From Acidobacteriota bacterium (GTDB lineage: Bacteria > Acidobacteriota > Thermoanaerobaculia > Multivoradales > JAHZIX01), in assembly GCA_020439725.1 (NCBI GenBank), contig JAGQSE010000636.1, positions 1-6,662 of the forward strand: DNA of 6,662 nt, in the 5' to 3' direction. The position numbers were made by a program, and so were the translations under genes. Under the pieces are notes generated by a model that saw nothing but the letters and a program-made list of their open reading frames with translations, searched no databases and was not told the DNA's origin. The stretch's first letter is position 1. Every line of letters begins with the position of its first letter. Below are positions 1 to 6,410 of this stretch, in pieces.

Positions 1-33
1 GCTCCGGCCGGGGCGAAGACGAGGTCCCGCCGG

Positions 34-2358
34 ATGGTCTGGCTCCGCCGCGCGGGTCTCGGTCTCGCCGGCGCCGTGGTGACGGGCATCGGGGGCTTCG
101 TGGTCCTCGATCACCTCTTCCCCTTCCCCTTCGGACGCCTCGAGCGCCCCGCGGCGACGGTGGTTGAGGACCGAGAGGGCGAGGCGCTCCGGCTCTTCCT
201 CCCGTCGGACCAGCGCTGGCGGCTGCCGGTGACCTACGACGAGATGCCCGAGGAGCTCCGCCGCGCCATCATCGCCTCCGAGGACCAGCGGTTTTACGAG
301 CACCCCGGCGTCGACCCGGTGGCGGTGGCGCGGGCGGCCTTCGACAACCTGCGCGCCCGGCGGGTGGTCTCCGGCGCCTCGACGCTCTCCATGCAGATCG
401 CTCGCATGGCGGACCCGGCACCGCGCACCCTCGGATCGAAGCTGAGCGAGGCCTTCCGCGCGCTCCAGCTCGAGCGGCGCTTCTCGAAACGCGAGCTGCT
501 AGAGCTCTACCTCAACCTGGCACCTTACGGTGGCAACCTCGAGGGCGTCGGTGCCGCTGCGCGCTTCTACTTCGGCAAGCCCGTCGACCGATTGGCGCTG
601 GGGGAGATCGCGCTGTTGGTGGCGTTGCCTCGGTCGCCCACGGCCTTCGATCCGGCGCAGCACCCGGAGGCGGCGCGGCAAGCCCGCGACACGGTGCTCC
701 GCCAGCTCGCCGATCGCGGCACCTTCTCGGAGCAGGCGGTGGCGGAGGCGCTCCGCGTCCCGGTGCCCGCGGCGCGCCGGCCGGTGCCCTTCGCGGCGCC
801 GCATTTCGCCCGCTACGTCGCTTCGCTCGGGGGCCGGCGTGAGGGGGCGCGGATCCGCACCTCGCTCGATCGCGGGATGCAGACGATCGCCGAGGCCAAG
901 CTCGCCGCCCACATCGGCCGGTTGCGACCCGAAGGCATCGACAACGGTGCGGTGCTGGTGGTCGACAACGCGACGCGGCAGGTGCTCGCCTGGGTCGGAT
1001 CCGCGGGTTTTGGCGAGGACCGCTACCAGGGACAGGTCGACGGCGTCCTGGCGAAGCGTTCGCCGGGCTCGACCTTGAAGCCCTTCCTCTACGGCGCCGC
1101 CTTCGACGGTGGCAAGGTGGTTCCCGCCACCTATCTCCTCGACATCCCCACTGACTTTGCCGGCTACGTGGCCGAGAACTACGACGGGCTTTACCGCGGC
1201 CGGGTGGAGGCGCAGCAGGCGCTCCTCGAGTCGCTCAATGCACCGGCGGTGCGGCTCCTGGCGAGCGTCGGGGTCCAGCCCTTCTTGGAGCTCCTCCAGC
1301 ACGGCGGTGCGAAGTCCCTCGACCGGCCGGCGGGGCGCTATGGTCTGCCGCTGATCCTCGGCTCGGGCGAGATGACGCTCTTCGAGCTCGTCCAGCTCTA
1401 CACCGCCCTCGCCGACGACGGGCTGTCGCGACCGGTGACCTGGTCCGCGGACGCCCGGAACGAGCCCGGCGGCGAGCGTCTGATGTCCGAGGAGGCGGCC
1501 TGGTGGGTGACCGAGCTGTTGCTCAAGGTCGAGCGGCCGCACCTCGCCGGCGCCTGGCAGCTGACGCGCAACGCCCCGGCGGTGGCGTGGAAGACCGGGA
1601 CCTCCTACGGTCACCGCGACGCCTGGGCGGTGGGCTATTCGCGGCGACTGACCGTCGGTGTCTGGGTGGGCAACTTCGACGGTCGTGCGCGGCACGGCAT
1701 CTCGGGAGCGGGACATGCCGCGCCGCTCCTCTTCGACCTCTTCCGCGCTCTCGACCCCGGGGGCACCGATCCCGCCGAGCCACCGTACCTGCGCCTCGGC
1801 GAGATCGAGGTCTGCTTGCTGTCGCACCAGCGGCCGGGCCCCCACTGCCCGCACCGCATCAAGATCGCTGCGTTGCCCGGCCGCACCCAGCTGCCGGTGT
1901 GCACCTATCATCGCCGCGCCCTCGCCGACGCGCGGACAGGCGAGCTCCTCGACGGCAGCTGTATCGAGGGCCGGCGCCGTACCTGGGTCGACTACACGGT
2001 CTTCCCCGCCGAGCTCACCGCCTGGTGGCGCTCGCGCGGCCAGGACGTCCCCAACGCACCGGTCTTCGCCGCGGACTGTACCGGCGCCGCCGGCGATCGC
2101 GGCCCGGCGATCCTCTCCCCCGACCCCGCCACCCCCTACCGCCTGCGCCGCGAGGCTCCCCTCCGCGACCAGCGCCTCTCCCTCGTCGCCCGCGCCGAGC
2201 CCGAAGTACGACGGCTCTACTGGTACCAGGACGGCGTCCTGCTCGGCAGCTCCGAGCCCCAGGACCCTCTCCTCGTCGAGCCCCACCGCGGCGAGCACCG
2301 CCTGGTCGTCACCGACGACCTCGGGCGGACGTCGGGGGTGACGTACACGGTGGAGTAG
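34..2358 (+). CDS. pbpC: Penicillin-binding protein 1C, bifunctional glycosyltransferase/transpeptidase
   Basis: This is a class A penicillin-binding protein of the PBP1C family. It polymerises lipid II into glycan strands and carries a transpeptidase domain on the periplasmic face of the inner membrane. A hydrophobic anchor covers residues 7-26. The GT51 domain (about 45-215) shows EDQRFYEHPG with catalytic Glu83, GASTLSMQ at 114-121 and KRELLELYLN at 152-161. The transpeptidase domain (about 300-560) has Ser346-T-L-Lys349, SLN at 400-402 and KTGTS at 520-524, so every catalytic motif is intact. A Cys-bearing linker (C594, C605, C623, C643) and a C-terminal BiPBP_C-like beta domain (about 690-774) separate PBP1C from PBP1A and PBP1B. 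The length, 774 residues, is normal for the family. The ATG at 34 has GAGGT at 21-25 as a plausible ribosome binding site and is followed directly by the usual basic stretch and anchor. The frame remains open to base 1, so an upstream start is possible. In many Gram-negatives an alpha-2-macroglobulin gene precedes pbpC, but none is visible here. Confidence 0.95.
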   Translation: MVWLRRAGLGLAGAVVTGIGGFVVLDHLFPFPFGRLERPAATVVEDREGEALRLFLPSDQRWRLPVTYDEMPEELRRAIIASEDQRFYEHPGVDPVAVARAAFDNLRARRVVSGASTLSMQIARMADPAPRTLGSKLSEAFRALQLERRFSKRELLELYLNLAPYGGNLEGVGAAARFYFGKPVDRLALGEIALLVALPRSPTAFDPAQHPEAARQARDTVLRQLADRGTFSEQAVAEALRVPVPAARRPVPFAAPHFARYVASLGGRREGARIRTSLDRGMQTIAEAKLAAHIGRLRPEGIDNGAVLVVDNATRQVLAWVGSAGFGEDRYQGQVDGVLAKRSPGSTLKPFLYGAAFDGGKVVPATYLLDIPTDFAGYVAENYDGLYRGRVEAQQALLESLNAPAVRLLASVGVQPFLELLQHGGAKSLDRPAGRYGLPLILGSGEMTLFELVQLYTALADDGLSRPVTWSADARNEPGGERLMSEEAAWWVTELLLKVERPHLAGAWQLTRNAPAVAWKTGTSYGHRDAWAVGYSRRLTVGVWVGNFDGRARHGISGAGHAAPLLFDLFRALDPGGTDPAEPPYLRLGEIEVCLLSHQRPGPHCPHRIKIAALPGRTQLPVCTYHRRALADARTGELLDGSCIEGRRRTWVDYTVFPAELTAWWRSRGQDVPNAPVFAADCTGAAGDRGPAILSPDPATPYRLRREAPLRDQRLSLVARAEPEVRRLYWYQDGVLLGSSEPQDPLLVEPHRGEHRLVVTDDLGRTSGVTYTVE

Positions 2359-2410
2359 CCGGTTGCTCCCGTGCCGCGCGGGCGGATTCGCCGCGGTGTA
2401 TCGTTCGCAG

Positions 2411-5400
2411 ATGCAGCATGCGCGCGAATTCGCGGCTGGCAATCTGCTGAGATCGCTCGGGGTGGCGCTGCTCGGGTTCCTTTGGGTGGGGCCCGTGATC
2501 GGTGCGGAAGGGGGGCCGGATCTCGCCTTTTCGGGGCTCTCGACCGAGGACGGCCTTTCGCAGAGCTCGGTCTTCGCGCTGGCGGAGGACCGCCTCGGGT
2601 TCTTGTGGCTGGGCACCGAGGATGGGCTCAACCGCTGGGACGGGCAGGGCTTTCGGGTGTTCTCGGTGGGCCCCCGGAGCGATCCGGAAGCGCTCCACGG
2701 CCACTTCGTCCACGCCATCGTCGAGGACTCCGCCGGTCGGTTGTGGCTGGGCACCGAGGGCGGTGGGCTGGCTCGTTTCGATCCGGAGACCGAGACCTTT
2801 CGGAGCTTCCACCACGACGAGGGCGACCCGCGGAGCCTCCCCGAGGACCTGGTGCTCTCGCTCGCCCTCGATGGTTCCGGAGATTTGTGGGCGGGGACCC
2901 GGAGCCGAGGGCTCGTGCGTCTGCGTGACGCCGTCTCGGTGGGGCCCCAGGCGGTCTTCGAGCGCTTTCCGCAGGATCCCGACGAGTCGTGCGCCATCGC
3001 CTCGGGCAACGTCAACGGCTTGGCGGTCGACGGGACCGGACGGTTGTGGGTGGCGACGGGGGACGGCCTCTACCGTCGTCAGGTCGGGGAGACGTGTTTC
3101 GAGCGCATCGCAGATTCCGGCGCGAACCGGTTGAGTGAGACACGGTTGACCCACGTCCTGGTGTCTCGCGACGGTGAGCTTTGGGTGGCGAGCCGGGGAG
3201 GGCTCGATCGTCTCGATCCGGAGCGCGGCGAGGTGGTGGCGCGCTACCTTCCGGGGGAAGTGGTCGAAACGGTGCTCGAGGATCGCGAGGGACTGGTGTG
3301 GGTCGGGACCGAGGCGGGCGGTCTGGTGCGTCTCGACCCGGCGACGGGTCAAGCGACCCGCTTCCGCAGCCGCCCCTTCGACTCCGAGAGCCTCGCCACC
3401 GACGTCGTCCGGAGCCTTTTCGAAGACCGCTCGGGGACGCTGTGGGTAGGTCTCGAGCAGGGCGGTGTCGCGCGGCTGCCTCGGCTCCGGCGCCGCTTCG
3501 GGCGCTGGCGCGAGGCCCGGACCGAAGCCGGCGACGAACAGCTCAAGAGCGTCTTTGCGCTGTGGCCCGGCGACGACGGCGAGGTCTGGGTCGGGACCCG
3601 CGACCGGGGTCTCTTCGCCCTCGACCGTGGGACCGGAACCGCACGCCACTGGGTCGCCGGCGACGGTCGACCCGACGCCCTCGATTCGAGCCGCATTTCG
3701 GCCCTCGCCGGCGGCGGTGACGGGAGCTTGCTCGTCGGGACCGTGAGCGGCGGGGTCTATCGCGTCGAGCCGGCCACGGGCCGGTTCCAGCAGCTCAGCG
3801 TCGACGGGCAGCGCAGCATCCGGGCATTGCTCGACGACGGCGCTAGGGGCCTGTGGGTGGCGGCGTGGGGCAAGGGGCTCCGTCATCTGCGCCACGACGG
3901 ATCGGTCGTGGTCTACGCCCATGACGCCGACGATCCGGCGTCCCTCGGTGACAACGTGGTGCTCTGTCTCGCGCCCGAGCGCGGTGTCGAGGGAGGTTTC
4001 GACGCCCTGTGGGCGGGGACCTGGAGCGCTGGGGTCACTCGCCTCGACCTCGTCACCGGCAAAGCTCGGGTCTATCGTCACGATCCGGCGGATCAGGCTT
4101 CGCTGTCGAGTGACCAGGTGGCGGCGATCCACCGCGATGCGGCGGGCCGGGTGTGGGTGGGGAGCGCGGGAGGGCTCGACGTCCTCCAGCCCGGAGCCGC
4201 GGACTTCGAGCGGATCGAGACCTTCGCCGGAAGCGTCGTCTTCGGGCTACTCGAAGATGAGCGGGGGCACCTGTGGGCGAGCAGCAACCATGGCCTGTGG
4301 CATTACGACCCCGAAAGCGGGCGGTCGGCGCGCTTTCACGCCCGCGACGGTCTGCAGGCCGAGGAGTTCAACGTCGGCGCCGCGGTGGTGGGATCCGGCG
4401 GCGAGATCTTCTTCGGCGGTGTCCTCGGCTTCAACGCCTTCCGGCCCGGAGACTTCGAGACCGATGGCGGCGTCATCTCCCCGCTTCCCTCGCCACCGGT
4501 GACGTTCACCCGCTTCGCCACAGACCGGCGTGAGCTCTCCCCGAGCCGCCTCCATCGGTTGGCCGAGACCGGAGAGGTCCTCGAGCTCGAGCCCGACGAG
4601 CGCGCCTGGACCGTGACCTTCGCGGCGCTCGGCTCCTCGGATCCGGAGCGCGACCGGTTCGCCGTCCGCTTCGATCCGGCCAGCGGCTCGGCGCCGTGGC
4701 TCGACGCCGGTACCCAGCGCGAGGCGCGCTTCAATCGGGTGGCACCGGGACGTCACGTCTTCGAGGTCGCCGTCCTGAGCGATCACGGGGTCGAAAGCCA
4801 GGGCGCCGCCCGTCTGCTCCTCGACGCGAGACCCACCTTCTTGGAACGGCGGGCGGTGCACGCGGCCGGTGGCGTCCTGGTCGTGGCGCTCCTCGCCTGG
4901 GGCGTCGAGGCGGCCTCGCGCCGTCGCCTCCGTCGCCTCGAACGACAGCGGGAGGAGGCCATCGAGGTGCGCCGCCGTCTGCTCGCCGCCCGCGACGCCG
5001 AGCGGCTGCGCCTCGCCCAGGACCTCCACGACGGTCCGCTCCAGCATCTTCACGCACTCCAGCTGGCGGCCAGCCGGGAAGACCGCGTACCCGGCGGTTG
5101 GCGCGATGGTTTGGGCTCGCTGGTCGCGGAGCTGCGCGCGGTGTGCACCCGCCTGCGCTCCCCGGTGCTCCAGCTCCTCGGTCTCGAAGCGGCGATCCGA
5201 GAGCAGGTGGAGGAGGTGCGGCGCGAGCATCCGGAGGTCGAGATCGCCCTCGATCTGCGGCTGGGGGGCCCTGGCACGGGGGACGATCTCGGTCCGGACG
5301 TGCGGCTGACGCTGTTTCGGGTCCTCCGGGAGGCGCTGCTCAACGCGCTCCGGCACGCCGCGCCCCATCGGGTCGAGGTGGATCTCGAGCGTTTACCCGG

Positions 5401-5656
5401 GTCGAAACCGGCGCGGGTGCGCCTCGCGGTCCGAGACGACGGCCGGGGCTTTTCACTGCCCGAGCGCTGGCTCGATCTGGCGCGCCGTGGGCATCTCGGA
5501 CTCCTCGGCATGGACGAGCGGGTCGACGCCCTGGGCGGTCGCCTCGAGGTGCGCTCGCGGCCGGGGCAGGGCACCTCCGTCGAGGCGGTGCTGCCCGTGC
5601 TCGGCGGATCGGGTGAGCAGCTCTCCACCGAAGAAAGGAGGAACGATGCCGGCTGA
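2411..5656 (+). CDS. Hybrid-propeller sensor histidine kinase (Reg_prop x14, Y_Y_Y, HisKA_3, HATPase_c)
   Basis: A membrane sensor kinase of 1081 residues. Residues 1-32 look like a signal peptide (hydrophobic core 16-30, cleavage near GA-EGG). Fourteen blade motifs of the LWxGTxxGL type follow, with the conserved aromatic near 66, 112, 160, 213, 258, 297, 345, 393, 441 (Leu), 482, 534, 582, 622 and 667 (Phe). This count fits two seven-bladed periplasmic propellers. The last blade (EIFFGGVLGFNAF) leads into a Y_Y_Y-like domain at about 697-808. One membrane helix lies at about 816-835 and a basic coiled coil at about 836-865. HisKA_3 has ERLRLAQDLHDGPLQ with phosphoacceptor His873. HATPase_c has an N box (E974, N978), DDGRG at 1009-1013 and a G2 box (GHLGLLGM at 1027-1034). 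An in-frame TTG at 2363 would add 16 residues; the ATG at 2411 is preferred because it places a standard signal peptide at the N terminus. No clear ribosome binding site precedes it. The ligand is unknown. The partner is the next gene. Confidence 0.93.
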   Translation: MQHAREFAAGNLLRSLGVALLGFLWVGPVIGAEGGPDLAFSGLSTEDGLSQSSVFALAEDRLGFLWLGTEDGLNRWDGQGFRVFSVGPRSDPEALHGHFVHAIVEDSAGRLWLGTEGGGLARFDPETETFRSFHHDEGDPRSLPEDLVLSLALDGSGDLWAGTRSRGLVRLRDAVSVGPQAVFERFPQDPDESCAIASGNVNGLAVDGTGRLWVATGDGLYRRQVGETCFERIADSGANRLSETRLTHVLVSRDGELWVASRGGLDRLDPERGEVVARYLPGEVVETVLEDREGLVWVGTEAGGLVRLDPATGQATRFRSRPFDSESLATDVVRSLFEDRSGTLWVGLEQGGVARLPRLRRRFGRWREARTEAGDEQLKSVFALWPGDDGEVWVGTRDRGLFALDRGTGTARHWVAGDGRPDALDSSRISALAGGGDGSLLVGTVSGGVYRVEPATGRFQQLSVDGQRSIRALLDDGARGLWVAAWGKGLRHLRHDGSVVVYAHDADDPASLGDNVVLCLAPERGVEGGFDALWAGTWSAGVTRLDLVTGKARVYRHDPADQASLSSDQVAAIHRDAAGRVWVGSAGGLDVLQPGAADFERIETFAGSVVFGLLEDERGHLWASSNHGLWHYDPESGRSARFHARDGLQAEEFNVGAAVVGSGGEIFFGGVLGFNAFRPGDFETDGGVISPLPSPPVTFTRFATDRRELSPSRLHRLAETGEVLELEPDERAWTVTFAALGSSDPERDRFAVRFDPASGSAPWLDAGTQREARFNRVAPGRHVFEVAVLSDHGVESQGAARLLLDARPTFLERRAVHAAGGVLVVALLAWGVEAASRRRLRRLERQREEAIEVRRRLLAARDAERLRLAQDLHDGPLQHLHALQLAASREDRVPGGWRDGLGSLVAELRAVCTRLRSPVLQLLGLEAAIREQVEEVRREHPEVEIALDLRLGGPGTGDDLGPDVRLTLFRVLREALLNALRHAAPHRVEVDLERLPGSKPARVRLAVRDDGRGFSLPERWLDLARRGHLGLLGMDERVDALGGRLEVRSRPGQGTSVEAVLPVLGGSGEQLSTEERRNDAG
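2603..2759 (+). repeat. 19-base direct repeat within propeller blades 1 and 2
   Basis: The same 19 bases occur at 2603-2621 and 2741-2759, 138 bases apart. They are in the same frame and encode LWLGTE in blades 1 and 2 of the sensor kinase. The spacing equals one 46-residue blade. This is an internal coding repeat produced by the blade architecture and not a mobile or regulatory repeat. The other blades encode the same motif with more diverged bases. Confidence 0.75.
5636..5641 (+). promoter_or_regulatory. Shine-Dalgarno site of the response regulator gene
   Basis: AGGAGG sits inside the last codons of the kinase gene and ends four bases before the ATG at 5646. It fixes the response regulator start, even though the reading frame is open much further upstream inside the kinase gene. 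It is the strongest ribosome binding site in the window. Together with the 11-base overlap of the two genes it suggests translational coupling. Confidence 0.85.
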
Positions 5657-6323
5657 CGCGAAGGTCTCGAGGACGGCTGGGGCGGATGGGCGAGAACGCG
5701 AGAGCCCGGTGCGGGTGCTCCTGGTCGAGGATCACCCGGTCTTTCGGCAAGGTCTGGCGGCGGCCCTCGGCGACGAGGCGGATCTGTCGGTGGTGGCGGA
5801 GGCCGCCGATGGCGAGACGGCCCTCGACCTGGCCCGGCGGCTTCGTCCCGACGTCGCCGTGGTCGATCTCCAGCTTCCCGGAAGAAGCGGACTCGAGGTC
5901 GTGGGTGCTCTCTTGGCCCTCGATCCGCCGGTGACCGCGTTGATCTTGAGCGCTCATCACCACGAGGCCTACGTCAAGGCCGCCGTCGAAGCCGGCGCCC
6001 ACGGCTACCTGCTCAAGGACGAGCCGGCGGCGGTCATCGTCGAGGCGATCCGGGGAGCCGCCGGTGGTCGCCGCGGCTGGCTCAGCCGCGAGGTGGCGGA
6101 AGAGCTCCAACAGGCGTGGCTCGACCCGCTGACCCCCAAGGAGGTCGAGGTGGTTCGCTGTCTGGCCCGAGGGCGTTCGGTGGCGGAGATCGGTGACCAG
6201 CTGGGGATCTCGGTGCGCACCGTCCGGAACCACCTGGCCAGCGTCTACTCCAAGCTCGATCTCCACGGCCAACCGGAGATCGTCGCCTGGGCGTGGCGTA
6301 CCGGTCTGGCGGCGCTCGAGTAG
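5646..6323 (+). CDS. LuxR/NarL-family two-component response regulator
   Basis: A DNA-binding response regulator of 225 residues, the expected partner of the kinase it overlaps by 11 bases. The receiver domain (about 22-137) has the acidic pair Glu28-Asp29 in LLVEDHPVFRQGL, phosphoacceptor Asp74 in VVDLQLPGRSG, the switch residue Ser102 and the conserved Lys124 in GYLLKDEP. After a short linker, a LuxR-type helix-turn-helix domain (about 161-215) begins with LTPKEVEVVRCLARG; its recognition helix lies near SVRTVRNHLASVYSKL (189-204). All phosphorylation residues are present, so it should be controlled by phosphorylation in the usual way and bind DNA as a dimer. The first 20 residues form a polar tail somewhat longer than in typical NarL-type proteins. 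The ATG at 5646 is chosen because AGGAGG lies just upstream. HisKA_3 kinases characteristically pair with this regulator class. Its target promoters cannot be inferred from this window. Confidence 0.96.
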   Translation: MPADAKVSRTAGADGRERESPVRVLLVEDHPVFRQGLAAALGDEADLSVVAEAADGETALDLARRLRPDVAVVDLQLPGRSGLEVVGALLALDPPVTALILSAHHHEAYVKAAVEAGAHGYLLKDEPAAVIVEAIRGAAGGRRGWLSREVAEELQQAWLDPLTPKEVEVVRCLARGRSVAEIGDQLGISVRTVRNHLASVYSKLDLHGQPEIVAWAWRTGLAALE

Positions 6324-6356
6324 CCGGCGGAGCTTGGACGGGGGTTCGGGCGGGGT

Positions 6357-6404
6357 GGACGACCCGCACCAGCGAGGCCGGTGCGAGCCGTCCGGGGACG
6401 TTTT
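6357..6404 (+). terminator. Probable intrinsic terminator after the response regulator gene
   Basis: The arm 6357-6370 pairs with 6380-6393. Twelve of 14 positions match (outer GGACG with CGTCC, inner CGCACC with GGTGCG), around a nine-base loop. TTTT follows at 6401-6404 after a seven-base G-rich spacer. The hairpin starts 34 bases after the response regulator stop and lies between two convergent genes. The short and offset T run makes it weaker than a textbook terminator. There is no matching A run on the left side, so it should act only on + strand transcripts. A small alternative stem, CGTC/GACG (6389-6392 with 6397-6400), abuts the T run directly. Confidence 0.6.
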
Positions 6405-6410
6405 AGGGCT

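Noticed and set aside
2374..2396. GC-rich stem between pbpC and the kinase gene as a terminator
   Set aside because: The stem is interrupted by a three-base bulge and has no T run after it, so it does not support intrinsic termination.
1503..2450. 315-codon + strand frame overlapping the end of pbpC in another frame
   Set aside because: The product is an Arg- and Pro-rich string typical of a shifted reading of GC-rich coding DNA, while pbpC continues intact through the region.
499..3015. 838-codon open frame on the - strand opposite pbpC and the kinase gene
   Set aside because: It lies antisense to two genes with intact family motifs, and its predicted protein is low-complexity and rich in Arg, Gly, Pro and Ala with no recognisable domain. 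Long antisense frames are expected in DNA this GC-rich.
2309..4132. 607-codon open frame on the - strand opposite the kinase gene
   Set aside because: Its repetitive protein mirrors the propeller repeats read in antisense and shows no domain or ribosome binding site of its own.
4247..5368. 373-codon - strand frame opposite the kinase transmitter region
   Set aside because: The + strand carries clear Y_Y_Y, HisKA_3 and HATPase_c motifs in this stretch; the antisense frame has none.
5487..5645. Possible 53-residue N-terminal extension of the response regulator from an ATG at 5487
   Set aside because: It would overlap the kinase ATPase domain extensively, has no receiver-domain homology, and the AGGAGG site points to the ATG at 5646.
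2411..5656. Kinase gene as a complete Bacteroides-type hybrid two-component system in one chain
   Set aside because: The protein ends shortly after the HATPase_c domain; there is no fused receiver or AraC-type DNA-binding domain, and the regulator is a separate gene.
5340..6272. 310-codon - strand frame opposite the response regulator
   Set aside because: The receiver and LuxR domains on the + strand are complete, with a strong ribosome binding site. The antisense product is compositionally biased and has no recognised motif.
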